From positions 130,301,138 to 130,365,137 of the forward strand of contig JAPTHN010000001.1 of assembly GCA_026936325.1 (NCBI GenBank): a stretch of 64,000 bases of DNA. The letters are read 5' to 3'. A model generated the notes under the pieces. That model was not told where the DNA came from. It saw only the letters and a program-made list of their open reading frames with translations, and did no database searches. Positions 8,151-23,100 of this stretch are shown in pieces; the stretch's first letter is position 1, and every line of letters starts with the position of its first letter. A program made the translations under genes and the position numbers. Source of the DNA: Platynereis dumerilii (taxonomy: Eukaryota; Annelida; Polychaeta; Phyllodocida; Nereididae).

Positions 8151-11100
8151 AAATTTTCCTTTTGAATCTGTGCTCAATTTTGGAGTTCTAGCTGTCATAA
8201 ATCAGTGAATAGCCATTGAAGTAGCCTGTTGCTTTGCTGGTGAGTGTGGAATATTGTTTTGTTCGAATTGTGCACTATATTTTGTGAAGAGACACAAGTG
8301 TAGGCTCAGGAATGCCATGTTAACAGAGCGATATGCAAAATCCACATTTTTCAATGTGGCTGTTGTACTGGCGGTCTTGCGGCCCGGCATTGGACTTCGA
8401 GGAAGTTTCATTCTGAGTACCTAGCCGTTGCATGCAGGGCTTTATGATGTGATCATGCTCCTTGCTGAGCTCAAACGTGTCTTACAATGGAGTTGGCTCT
8501 ATACGGCAATGTTCTAATCACACCCATACTTTGTGTATCAAGGGGTGGTTAGAGTCAAATGCCAAATACTGATCAGTGTGGGTGACTTTACGATATACAC
8601 CTTGGTTTGCAGTCTGTTTTCTTTGACCTGAACCAGGTAATCTAGGACACCAACAATAACACCAAACTATGGAACATCCTTAATATTTCCATTCACCCGA
8701 GGAAGTCTACAGGTTGCAGATGAAACGTTGCATGTAAGTGAAAAAATCCTGTATTTTACTCTCAACTCCTAACTGAGAGGACGAAATAGGAAAAGATTGA
8801 CAGGATATTGGCTCCATAACACAATTATCTAGAATCAGACTAACTCCAGGCTTTGATACATGGATTGGGTATGTTTACCTTGTCTTGTTTGGCTTTTACA
8901 ATAGTGCTGATCGATGGAGGATTTCAATGAACTGTAACCACTCATAGTATTTGTTTTCAAAGTAGTTTCACACTGAATATTAATGACTGCAGAATGACAT
9001 TCTGAAAAGTGATCTCAAATTGTGAAGACTAGTGTCGTGTGAAAAACAATGACAGGCTCTGGTTTAGAGCACCCTAGATCTGATTTCGATTTAGCTAAAA
9101 TAGTTGTGGAAAAAGTTATTTCTTCCTGGATTATATTTCAATTGATATTTGTCAACTAATGTTGCAATGGAGAATCTGGCAAGAAATCTCAAACCATTGT
9201 TCTTGAATTGAGATGCTATTAGACATTATAGAGCTGCAAAATTTAATTTAAAAATAAATAAAAGGCGTTGTAAAATGGCACATTTATGACTGGTAGAACA
9301 TCTTTCTTTCTTTTTGTCTTAAAACTGAGATACGATCACATAGGTTACTCTCAATTGTGATGTAGAAGTGCACAGAGTGTGATAAACTTATCAATTATAA
9401 AGTTTGTTTGTTTCAGTTTTCTTCACTGAACAAGTAAATCTGGCTAATAAGTCGAAACTCATTCTAGATTTAAAATGATGCATCTCTCTGCTTGTTCGAT
9501 GACTAAAGTCATGTAACATTGACCGCCTTAATGATCTAACAAAAGATAGGGCTAGTATAGATTTCTGAAAACTTTTCACTGGAGAAAACCCTGATGTATA
9601 CGATTAAGTGTATAAGCCAATGGATAGTGTCTCTCAGAACACAAAACTTCTGTTCTGAAGCTGCCAAACTAACCACATTTTATGTTAGGGCTGGAATCTA
9701 TCAATGGACAGTCTTGTAAATAGACAGAAAAAGATGTTTAACCTCCGTAAGAAAATTCAGAAGCTTTTTTTAATTTAAAATCTGGATCTGCTAGATCACA
9801 GTTGTTTTAATTTCCAGACAACACCTATTTTCAACCAGACAGGAGATGTATCCACTGATAAGTAGTGCAGCAAATTTCATAATTAACGCCATTTGTCAAC
9901 AGTGCAGAAAAAGGGAATCAACAAAAAAGAATACAGTTCTCAGTTTGGAGAAAGTTGACATGACCATTTAGTAATTATAATGAAGAAGCTTGTCAATGAG
10001 CAAACGGCGGACGACTGTTCACATAGTAACATCTCAGAGCAGCAATAAGTTAAACAGATAATTTTTATATATTGGCATATATGCAGTAGGGTGCACTAGC
10101 CACCCCATGAAAAATGAAAAATAGAGCTAGGTAGCTGCAGCCTGATCAATTAATATTTAGGGGTGCCTCAGGAAGCATATTTCCTGAGACATTTTCAGGA
10201 AAAGTTATGTTTCCGTAGAATCGCGGTTCGCTATATTAGATTCTGTCAAAAATTTCCTTCAAAATGAATAGGGATAGCCCGTACAACTACATCATTACAG
10301 CTTGATGTATCAAAGTTCAAACATTGATATATAAAAGGAAGCCTTACATTTGTTGTCCCAATGATCTATCACAGGCAATCACCAGTCTAATCCTACCAAA
10401 TGGCAGCTTTGTGAGCATTCACAGTATAGAACTGTTATCAGTGACGTGGTACATATTAATCGAATTAAAAGCATATCTGGCAGTACATGATCATCATAAC
10501 ATTGACGGAAAATAGCTTCTATGTATTCATTTTGAAGGAAATTTTCTGCAGAATTAGTTTTTTTCTATCTTGTATATTAATCAAGTAAACCGCTATCCTA
10601 TGGAAACGTAACTTTTCCTGAAAAATCCATCGGAAATATGCTTTCGGGGGCACCCCTAATATTCATCGATCGAACTGAAATCAAGCAGTATAAACAAGTT
10701 TTATTTAAACACATGTGAGAAAACTGATCTTGTCAGAGTTTTCCTTGTCTGATTATTGCTTGTCTGATTATCTGTTGTTTGATTACTTCTTGACTGATCA
10801 TGGCTTCCTTGTCATCTATTGTCTGATCGTTCCTTATATTTTCAGCTATTATCTGTTTTTTGTGTTTTGTCATCACTTTTTTGATTATATATTATCTTGC
10901 TATCTTGTCATCATGTCATCGCTTCTCCTCTCCTTTCTTGTCAATTATTTGACAAGGAATCATGCACAAAATAGTAAATATACAAATTTTCTCTGCTGAA
11001 GTCTTCCCATCACATGAATTGATTATGTCATGCATATATAACTTATGCAATTGAACATTGTGCAGTACTCATCTGTGTGTAAGAGTGGGGAGAGATGGAA

Positions 11101-14100
11101 GTTTGCAGGCTGTATAGGTATACCCAATCAGATAATAATGTTCTTGAATTGAGATGCAAACAACGAAAAGCAGAAAACTCTGACCCAGGGAGAGCAGAAG
11201 CAGCACAGAGTGAATGGTGGTTGACCATACATTGCAAGACAACCGAGGCTCCCCATGATTGTGCGCAGTTGTCTCATAAATGGTTTCTGGTGAGGGGATT
11301 TCTTAACATGGCATTGTATGACTTAGAAACTGATATTCTGGAATGTCAAATTAAATAATTATGTCTGGTCATCCTGTTAAATCACAGGTGCTTGACTTCC
11401 ACAGTTATTGTTTGTGTTTGCAACAGCAGATTGAGATAAAACAATCTAGGATTAGACATATATCATAAAGGTGCTGAACTAATCAGAAGCCCAAGGTCAC
11501 CTTTGATCCTAAAGGCCCTGAATGGATATTTTTGGATTTAAATGTTTTCTTGGCTCCAATTGGTATAATATTTTTGTTTTTGTGGAATAGCAAATTTTTG
11601 ATCCTGTGTTTATTGATTACCACAGTTTTGTGAGTGACCACAGTTTTTGGCAACCTTAATTTCCAAGATTTGCCAGAGTTTGCAGATGAATGCAAACTCA
11701 TCATCTTAATTGCAAATATGAGAAGAAAAAAACAGCCCTTAATATGAAAACTTTCTCATTATGCATGAATCAAGAATTTATGCAAGGTGCAACCCTTTGA
11801 GGCCATTATCTCAACCTTTTCAGCAAATCATGGCAGCTCAGAGAATTGGGTCAGGTCAGTCTGAGGTTATGCTGGGCTCCTGAAAAACTCAGGCGAAGTG
11901 AGGACTGAGCCACCTTGTTTAATATATAGTCCCACCATGTAGACATGAGCTTCTATGTACTGCAAAGATATATGTAGCCGGAGGCCTGTGGTAAAATAGA
12001 TAAATTCCCATTGCGGAAAACACGAAGCCTCCGACCTTTTAATATCTAGTAGTTGCCCCTTCCGATTACTGGCCTAGCAAATATACTGCTTGATGCAATA
12101 TTCCTGAATAAGTGACGTTTCAAGTCCTAGTTGAGAGTTAATTTCTTTTTTTTCTCACCAGATGTTTCGGAGAAAAGACAAATAGCCAAATGAATGCTAT
12201 TTTATTTAATTTAATTCATTACATATTTAAAGTGCTTTATCTGCTGTAAACATTCTAATACACTGTACAAATTCAACAGGGAGCAAAAATACATTAAAAC
12301 AATAAAATTGGAAAAAAAAAGCAAAATTATGTTATGTTAGTTAAATGAGTCAGCAGCCTACCAATTATTGATGAAGAATATTGCTAAGTTGCTGCCACAA
12401 GAGTATGACCAGCCAGATCCCTATAGATTTCGGCACAATTTCTTTCCTAAACTTTCCTTGGAATTACAGTTGTTTACTGATTAGTGGTCCAAACAGTTTC
12501 GAAGTTTACTTTGAACTTGGTCATGGATATCACTGGCTTACAAATGTTTTATTTGCGTCATTTAGGGTTAATCAATTGATTTGGAACTTATCATATCTAA
12601 TAGCAAAGGTGACAATAAACAAACAAGTTGAATGGCTTAAGGTACTTCATCAAATAAGAAGATTAGGTGACCAACAGAAAACTGTCAATGACAATGGGGT
12701 GGTAAAGCCCATTTGCAAATTGAAAAATAAGAAAGTAAATTTTTCCAGTCTACCTCCAATCTTTAATGAGTAATGTCATGGGAACCTTTTAAATGTTTTG
12801 TCTCGAGTGACCGATATCACAAAGAACAGTCACTGGCTGAAGGTTGGTCAGTCATATTATGAAGAGTTTTGTCAGAGCTTATTAGTCTGGGTCAGTTCCC
12901 TGCTCGCATGCCTAATATGTTTTCATAGGCAGGTGATGGTAGCGACTTCACAGGCAGTTGCAAACTGACCATCAAAGAAGGCTGACACAAAAAGCCACCG
13001 CCCTCGGGCTCTCACCTTCTCTTCAAAGAGCGTATTTCATGTTTTATGCTAAGTTAAAGGCCAAATATAAATCTGCTCTCATATCTATGGGATTTGTGGA
13101 ACAGTTTTTTATATTCCAAGGCAGTTCTATCCATTACCACATAAAATATATTTATAGTACAGTATGCAGATATGATAAGCATACATTTTTATAGGTCTCT
13201 TTTACGACTCACTAAATACACTGTAGTATCTTATGTTAATCGAATTAGTGGATAGTCCAAAATGTTAATTGATTGGTTAGATAACTCTTCATCAACACTG
13301 ACTATTTTCCAAAAATGTTCACTTATTGGTCACATAACTTTTCATAAACATTGGTTTTTGTTTAGTATTCAAAAAATTTTACAGTGTATCATGAGCATAT
13401 CTAATCGAATTTGGTGAACTATGAAGTTGCATGATCATGCATGATCACGTAACCGATTCCTCTGGTAATCACATTCAAATTGGTGTCAAGTGTGGACTCC
13501 ATTGACCTGAGATTCAAGACAGGTGATTATGACAAACAGTCAATGCTAAACAATGCTAAACAAGATTATCCAGCCTGCTATTTCATTTACTGGTGCTTGA
13601 GCATCCATTTAGCCACATTTTCATTTATCATATATACTTTTATTGCATGGGGATATCTTTTGAATTGAAAATATCATTGGAAACGCTGAGGACAATACTT
13701 TACAAGACAAGGTAAGACAAATTCTCCTTTGACCATATCAACACTGAAATGTTTTGCTGACACATCTGGAAACTGTGGAGGCAGTTAATTACAGGCAATT
13801 TCATTAGTACGCGATTCTAAGACTCTTTACACACTAAATACATAGCATTTTTGCTTCATCTGATTAGTTTAGAAACAACAGAACGTGACGCAGCTAATAT
13901 ATCAAAGGTAGCAAGTATACATATTGCATTGATTCCGTACAGGCAACTGTGAATGACTAGAATCGCGTGGTTATGAAATAACCTGTAAATGCAAAAAATG
14001 TTTCAAGTTTTACATGTATGAACTTCAGATGGCTTGGTCCATTGTGACTACATATACAGTTCTTTGTGGTTTTATGTTGGTGACAGCATTTTGATTTTTA

Positions 14101-17100
14101 ATAAATTAATTTTTGTCTGAGACATATGGTAACAGAAATGTAACTCATTCCCCGCTATGAAACCAAGGAGGTAAAAGGTCAACCACCTTTGTAATCTAAT
14201 GGACATTAAATTTGACCTATATCCCCTGAATTGAGTGCGGCAAATACCCAGCAGCAATATCCAATTTCACATTTGGTGACATTTTAACACCACAAATTGA
14301 TCTATCTTGAGCTGATACACCTGTTTCTCATAAAGCATCAACTCTGGTCCTGCTCTATCAGTGTCCAGGGGCATAGCTGGTATATTTTTTGTATCGATGT
14401 CTTAACCTATAAATAAAAAAACTTATATGTAAGTTATCTTAACAGAAAATCGATTCATCAAGGTAAGGAAAATCGACTGTGAAACTTTTTGCGTGTAAAA
14501 CGTCATCAAAGAATGTGTACAATTTCAAGATGGGGCTCAATGCAAAACTTGGCCTAAAATCCTTAATAAAGGTCCGATTTTCAAAATTTAAGAAACTACA
14601 TAATAAAATAAACCCCTCTGAATTCAATGTAGTCATTCATTTTGCTGCATTTGCAATATTAAGTTCGCAAATAAGCCTGTCGGCGCATTACGCTGTGAGC
14701 TTGCAAAGTTGGTAAATCCTCGGCAGTGACCACAACAGACCAGTGGCATATTCAGGATTTTTGTAGGGGGGGGGGCAAATAATTTAGTTTCCATATTTAA
14801 TATTTATTACATGTACACTGTAAAATTTGAAAACTGTGTTGAAGCAATAATTTGAGCTGTCTGAGAATGTTAATAATTTTCAAGCTATGATAGCTCAATC
14901 CTATAAGTTGTCAAGGTATGATAGCTCAATGCTGTAAGTTGTCCAAACGAATCATAACATTAAGCTGTGAAAACATGAAAGCTTCAGTTGTTGCAGTCTT
15001 GCAGATAGTTTGCCATCTCAGTCATGCCATAATTGCCATATATAGCGCCATCTATAACAAGCACTTCTCGTAAGACTGCATTTAGTTTTAAATAACTATT
15101 TACTTACACGAAAAAAGAACATTTATATTACTCTATCCCAGAGAAAAAGTGAGTAGCACACCACTTTAGCTGGTTACCTTTTTTATTTTTATCTCTCTTA
15201 AATTGATTTGTGGGAGTAATTAGATGCATGCTTTCACACGTCAACCAACATTTCCAAGTCAGAGTGTGTTCAAATATAGGCTTCTAGCACTGTATACCAA
15301 CTGAGATGGGCCACAGGAAATTGGGATTTATTCACAAGAAATTAATTTTTTAATCTCCTTGTGATGCAATGGTCTTTGTTGAATGCATCTTGGGCCTGTC
15401 CATGGTGTGCTAAAATGAAGCATACTGGATCAGGTGGATCCCCTTGAGAGATCAAACAATATTTTGGGATTACAGCCCATATTCATAAATAACTTTATAA
15501 GACAGGTCACACAAATATAAATCAAAAACAACTAAATATAAGTCAACACAGCTCAAAATTTTGAGTTGTGTCAGCTTGGATCAATAAGTCAACAAAACTC
15601 AATATTTTGAGCTGTAAGTCAACACAGCTCATTGTTTTGAGTTTTCTCAGCTTGAATACCTTCGTCAACATAGCTTAGTATTTTGAGCTATCTCAGCTCG
15701 GTATTTTGAGTTATCTCAGCTTAAAACATTAATCTATGTTAGCTCAATCAACTTGTGCAACCATCTCACTCAATCAACTGAGCTGAATCAGTGCCTCCGA
15801 TTTTACAGTGTATGTATGACAGTTAGGTTTAGCCAGCTGCATTCTAATAACAAAAATCGAGGGAGGGATGTTTGGGTTTTTTTTTTCATGGACATTATTT
15901 TATAGAAAAGCCAATTTGAGATATTAGAATCATTAACTTACATGCCACACACCCTTAGGTTCATGTTAAGATCGATAAAGTACCCTTTTTTGAGGGTACT
16001 TTTCTTGTTAAGGCCGTTCAGTAGAGGAAAAAGGCATGTATATGACAGAACTGACAGTGTCACCAGGACCTCTGTGGTTTCCAGAATGATAAACAGTTCA
16101 TGGCTTATCAATGATGTTGACATCTGCAGTTTAGGAATTGTTTAAAATACCGCTCTCAACTCTGGGGAAACAGACTTTGGGAATAAGAATAGTAAGCCAG
16201 TCTCGCAATTTAGCGAAGTTTTTTTGCAAATTTGGCTCTTTCTCACATTTTTAAGAGATCTCTTCAAATAGAAACAATATACAATTTTAAGGATGTCTTT
16301 GTCTTTTAACTATAGCCAAATGTCATCAGGAATTTGCAACAATAATATCAGAATTACTACAAACTCATCAAAATTTATATATACACTGCGTTCCCGATTA
16401 TTATGCAACTACGTTTTTTCTCAATATGTGAAAAAGAAATAACACTATTAGGATATCCTTTACACACAGTGACATGCGTGCCATGAAGCAAGTAGCCTAT
16501 CCTGTCACTTTCATTTAATTCCGTGGTTTCAGCAAGGAGTTATGCCATATATTCAGATTTTGGTGTGTTCCCAATTATTATGCATTTTCTTAGAAAAGCA
16601 TCCATTGCCTACCAAAACCAACAAAGACGATTATGAAATGACATTGAAATATACCTCGTAACACCATATAAAAAATGGAACAATCATTTCAAACGTGGAT
16701 GCCTTCATTGCCAAGAAATTAATATAATACAACTGCATTGGAAAAGCATTGAAATTGGCTTTTTTCTCAATAAAGAAGCCTCCCATGCTCTTAAAAAATT
16801 TAATATCATTGAAATTTCAGCTAAGAATATATCTTTAGCACACTATGGTCATACTGTGTGATGACAAACTAAATCTGATCTGACCTCATATCAAAAACTC
16901 ACACTTCTGCTTCCCATTGGAATAGCAGAGGTATATATATTTCACTATTTGGCATGTATACGAATTTGTATACATGCAAAAACGAACATATTCGTATACA
17001 TGCCAAATAATGAAAAATATACACATGAATAGCATTGGAAATGGGATGCGCTCAATTCATGTCAAGATATTTTTCAATTATATAGGGGCAACTTGATTGT

Positions 17101-20100
17101 CATTGGTTTATAGGAGAGTTCTAAACCCAAGGAAAGTGGAAAATGAGTATGGTAATGATTTGGTATTTTGTCTGACTAACAGAGGCTCTTTATTGCGATA
17201 AAACTGTAATTTCAGTGCTATTTCGATGCAGGAGAATAACATGCACTCTAAGCCCAGACCACACACTTGACATAAATTGTTTAAGTGGAATCAACTATTT
17301 TTCTTTTTTTAAGCTGTGTCAGCTTATATACTATTTGTCAGTTTCAATGGATTGATATTTTAAGTCAACACAACACAATCTTTTTCAGCCATACTCCTGA
17401 ACTTCTGAGACACAAACAGAATAAGTTTACTCAGCTTAATTTTCTTATGCCAGATTTGTTATGCCAATAGTTGAACATCCTATTTATGTTCGATTCATTG
17501 GACAAGCAAAAAATAACCTTGTCTTAGCTACTTACTCTGTGGCCACATGGGTTAGTGGTTTGTTTTGTAATCTGAAGGTGTTGGCTTCAAACCCAGTGAG
17601 ATTTAGATATTTCTCGTTACACCTTATATTTATGGTACAATTTTTGGTACAAAGGTTGGAGCAAAGGTCAAAAAATTTCAACATCTTGATTTGTTTATTA
17701 TTGTGGACCCTGGTTAGTGTCCTGTCCCACTATACAGAATCTGAGTCAAATCACATATTCTGTTTTTCATAATCTATTTATAGAATTTTTGAGGAGACTA
17801 GGTGAAACAGCTTGTTGCATTTGCTTGACATCGTGGCCACATTGGTTAAGTGGCTGATCTTGTAATGCAAAGGTCTTGAGTTCAAATCTGGAACATAGTG
17901 ACATTTTCTTAACAATGCAATCTGTCATTTAAAAAAATGACTTGAAGAAACAACCTGGTGTGTTGTGCGGACATTATGGCAACATTGGTTAAGTGACTGG
18001 TCTTGTAATCGAAAGGTCTTGGGTTCGAATCTGTAACAGAGTGATGTTTTCTAAATACCCTCTGTTATACAACTTATGAGAAGACTAGCAGAAACAACTT
18101 GGATGTTTTGAGTGGACATTGTGGCAACATTGGTTAAGTGACTGGTCTTGTAATCAAAAGGTCTTGAGTTCAAATCTGTAACAGAGTGATGTTTTCTAAA
18201 TACCCTCTGTTATACAACTTATGAGAAGACTAGCAGAAACACCTTGATGTGTTGAGTGGACATTGTGGCAACATTGGTTAAGTGACTGGTCTTGTAATCA
18301 AAAGGTCTTGAGTTCAAATCTGTAACAGAGCGATGTTTTCTAAATACCCTCTGTTATACAACTTATGAGAAGACTAGCAGAAACAACTTGATGTGTTGAG
18401 TGGACATTGTGGCAACTTTGGTAGGGTGACTAGCCTTGTAATAAAGAGGTCTTGAGTTCAAATCTGCGACAGCATGACATTTTCTTAATTATACTATGTC
18501 ATGCAGAATTAGTGAGAAGACTAGGAGAAATAACTTGGTGTGTTCATCGGACATTACGGCCACATTGGTTAAATGACTAGTGTTGTGATACAGACTTCTT
18601 GAGTTCAAATCCCTGACAATTAGACATTTTCTGTATATCATGTAATTTATTGTAGAATTTCTGAAAATATCAATGGAAATGATGTCAACTTGACATTGTG
18701 TATGTGGACATGTTGATCATCTGTGTGCATTGCCTTGACATATTTGTAGGCATTATGAGCAACAACTCCAAATGTTGTTATTTAATGGTATTTTTTCCAG
18801 CAGTTCAGTTGAACTTGGAGATATTTTAAAAAATTGCCTAACTGTAAGTAGGGTCAAAATATTGAATTTTTCTTTTTCACACAATGCAGGGTGTATTACC
18901 ACCATAAATTTTAATAATTACTTCAGGGAAAAATATATATGTAATTATGCTTCCGTTGAAATACTTAATATTGGTTTGTGAGCGGCCTTGTAAAAATCTT
19001 TGAGCAAGCTGACCTGGGCTGCAGGCCATTATTTTATCTTAATTACAACCACAATGATATGATCTACAGATTAGAAAGATCATTAAATCATTACGTTAAG
19101 TTGTTTTAATAAATGTGACTGTATATGAGTGTTTTTTTAAACATTGACTGGATATCTTGTTATAATAAGTAAAGTGCTGACATCTATATGTAGAAAGTGG
19201 TGTTACCCACACTCCAATGTTTTTAGCAGTTTTTCTTGTCATAATTCCTCTTGATGTTGTTAGCAGTTTTTCCTACAACCTCCAAGTGACTTATTGCCTT
19301 AAGGACCATTTTTGACACCTTCAAGACTGTTAACTTGACACAGCAAAGCCATCCTATTGATTTCTCAAATTAGAAGAACTCAACATTTTTGAAGGTAAGA
19401 GAACTTGGATATTCTGTAGCAATTAATGCATTTGTCAATATTGAATACTTATTTCATTGTTATGAATATCAATAGAGCATGAACATACATGTGCTTTTTT
19501 TAATACAAAAACTTGAAACTGTAATGTGAAATTCAGTATTAAACTACAGGGCATCATGATGTCAAACTAATTCAAAGCCAGAGATTAAAAACTAGCAAAT
19601 GGAAAGCAATGTCATTATTGCAATATTATCTTAGTGGACATGAAATTGATAATGACAATTATGTTGTCTCTGACTTGATAAGTGATTTATCTCAAATGCT
19701 AGACTATGGATAGTGTATGCAGGCATTAAGGGGATGACTATTTAGTGTCGAGGGGAGGGGTTGGAGTTTTTTTTTTTTTTTTAAAGTTCTTCATCAGTTT
19801 TGGTGAAATTGGTGAAATTAATAAATTCTTTTTGGCCAGACTTGAAATAAATAATTTCTTGTGGGGGTATTTTTTAACTAGGTGTTGTTAAATTTGATTT
19901 AGAAGTGAATATTTGGTGACTTTGCACACTCAACATTTATAATTGGTGCCGTTAGCCTGAAATAAAGAGGAAAACTCCAAGCCCCCTTGAAAATTAAATG
20001 GTTGCCCTTTTTGTCTTGGCATTTTTATGATTAGCTGGCTGGCAACAAAGATAAGCATTCAAATAGCTACAGAAATATTATTTGATGTTCATAAGGTCCA

Positions 20101-23100
20101 TTTTCACTCATTCATTAAAATGTTCATGATATATAGACAGAAAAATGCTGATGTGTCTCAAGCAGCCCTTAGGCTTCGTTTTGAGCCAGATTTTGTCAGA
20201 GTGCATAATTTACTAATAGTAAATATGTCCTAAAATGTGAAGATTATGAAGCCGAGCAATAGGACTAGTTATTGCATATTGCACTAAATTCAAACGGGCC
20301 ATACACTTTGTTGTAAAACTCTATTCTCAGTCACACATGTAGCATTCAGTTGGTTGGTGCAAGTGATTAGCATACTATTAAACTTAAATTTTTCTGGCAT
20401 AATATAAATAAATATTTCGGACAAACTCAAAACACTCAAAATATTATCCAGTAATCAGGACTTCAAATTTATTGTTTATCATATTCCTAATTCCCAATGA
20501 ATTTGCACATTAATTATATTATGTTTTATATAAATTGTGTGCTGCTTGAAAATGATATTGATAAAATATTTTTCAGATTTACAAGATATTTCACGGAGGC
20601 ACCAGCTGAACTATCTAATTACATCGGATGCAGGAGACTCGAGAAAATTTGCCAGGTAATCATTGTAATACATGTTCTTGGGTTTCTGGTCTTAAAAAAC
20701 TCAATTCTCGTAAATATACTTGTGTGGAAAGCAGAACATAACTGCACATGTTTATAAATTCCACCTCAGAACAGCTGTATCCTTTTGTTAGATGACATGC
20801 TCAACGTAAAAAATGACTTTTTAGTCCCTCTGCTGGAATTATTTTTCCATACATGCCTATTTGTCTGTCCACTTGTCTGTGTATTTACAACCGACATCAT
20901 TCTATGTTGCTATCAAATGTTGCCAGATAGGGTAAGGGATAGGCCTACACATGTTGACCATTGGGACTTTTAATTGTTGGAATTTCAAAACTTTCGTCAA
21001 TTTATGTTTGTTTCTTTCATATTTGCAGAAGAAAATGCATATGAGGCCTGTCACACCTGAGCAGCACTCCAATCATGCTACACTTCTTCAGGGATACAAT
21101 CTGAGGTCAAAAGCACACTTTTTTGCAGGTATGTACAATTCAGTCCATTAAATTAGCTTAAGTGTTCAGAAAAATTGGAGCAGCTTTCCTCTGTCGCAGG
21201 TAAATTTGAAAAAAAAAAAAGCATAAAACAATCCAAGCAACAGTTGAAGAACGTCAACAATGATTAACAGAGATATCTTGAGATCTATGCTGGTTGATGA
21301 TCATTTTCCATGTTGGGTATCCTTTTTCAATTAGTGCCAGTGAGCCACTGGTCACATAAGGATGACAATACATTATGCCATTTAAAAAAATTAATAAGGT
21401 AAATGAATAATTCTGCAAAGGAACGTAATGAATATTTTTGAGAGGAGAGAAAATTGATTTCTGCAAATATCTTAAAGCCACACAGTTAATATCGTTTGAT
21501 AACATTATATCATCTACATGCAATACAATGTATGTTTTCTTTTTCAGGATGGAACTTCAAAGGCTACCTTGACTGAGCAACACTGGCTTTGCTTTGTGAG
21601 GATCGCGACATTACAACCAACCTCAGTACTGTCACTTATCACACAAACTGTCCAAGAAATTGCTCATACTTCCTCCTTCATTTCATCTTTACACGAAAGA
21701 ACATTTAACATGAAGTTTTGACATTTCTGATGCCCAAACAATGAACAGAATAATTAACCGTACCTCAGGACGTTTGAAACATTTTCCAAATGACTTACCG
21801 ATGGACAATTTGGTCATTGAAAATTGTCCTTGCTAACTTTCTTTATGGAAAAATTACTAGTTGGCTTTGTTTAAAAATTGTATGCTTGGGATTTTTGGTC
21901 ACTAGAAATTAAAGATTTGTTGCTGACACAAATTTGTACGGATATATGCACAACCTTTGTCAGGTTTTGCTTCAATAAATGATTTTTTATGCGTGAATAA
22001 TGCAATGTATTTGTTCCTTGTAAAGATCTTACTTACGTACATTGTGTTTTTATGTTATGTCTTTCTATGTGTTTTTGTTGCTCAAGTATAATTTGTCATC
22101 CTTTTACTTCAAAATCTTGTGAATGACAAATCGTCTTTTACGTAAAATTAATGAAGTAACAGATTTATATTTTTCACTTATTGCCTCTCGGCACGATTGA
22201 CCATTGATTTGATTGACTTCTTGTTTGCTTTATTGAAAATAAATGCCTTTTTAGACTTATCTCTGGTGCTTTATTTTATTTGTTCAATCTATCTGTTTAA
22301 TTTCTAAGTTCTAACGGTAGGCTATTTATTATTGATTAAAATTCAAAGGGTGTCCCAAAGATGTCCAATTTCATCTTGGTCCAAACCAATGATCAGTGGT
22401 TGTTTATCATCCGGTCACTTTTTCTACCAATTATGCTATATCTTGTTAATCACTTGAAAACAGCATATTACAATCTATCCAGAATAATTTAATTTATTTG
22501 AGCAGGCTCATCCTTTTTTAATTTGGCAAAGGAAGTATAATTGAATCAATTCAGGTTAATCTAATTGATATGAGCTATGATAACACCTTTTTATCAGGTT
22601 AATCTCGTGTAAAAGTATTTGTTTATATGAACTTAAATAAAATTTGCCATGTTTTCTCAAGTAATTCAGCATATTACAGCTTAATTAAAAAAAGTCATAT
22701 TAACTTATTAGCATTAAGTCACATTCAGTGACTTGATTGTGTTATTTCAGCCATTCTTGCTCAATTAAGATTCTCCTAATCACATTTTGCTAGTCTGCCT
22801 TATTTCTATTATGTGGTTATAAATTATAACTTTTTCATTGTATAGAGTAAAATTGATTAAGTCAGTCAGCCTCAGCTGTGTTATGTCAGAGAAACTTAAA
22901 GCCTTTGTTAATTTTGGTTTGATTATATTGTACTAGCATGACCGATTTGCAGAATATTGTCTTGTCCAATTGAAAATTTGTTGTATCAACTCAATTCACT
23001 TTATGTGAAGCACTGAATTCAGCTTATTTAATGTAGGCCAGGCTAGTGTATCTCAGTTGAGTTCCAGCCCATTTTTTAATTTCTTTAAGTCAGGTAAACT

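Noticed and set aside
8300-8420. Plus-strand protein-like stretch after the promoter cluster (hydrophobic VAVVLAVLRPGIGL)
   Set aside because: No convincing donor follows and it does not fit the phase of neighbouring exons; left unassigned.
14445-14461. A 17-bp microexon between TATCTTAACAG and GTAAGG
   Set aside because: Signals are fair but it fits no frame with the candidate exons; too short to support alone.
14740-14775. A hAT-like MITE start (CAGTGGCATATTCAGGA with G-run)
   Set aside because: No matching inverted end was found within several kb, so no element could be drawn.
17977-18060. A functional tRNA-Thr gene
   Set aside because: Box A/B-like words and a TGT loop are present, but anticodon and T stems do not pair and the unit is one of a tandem series.
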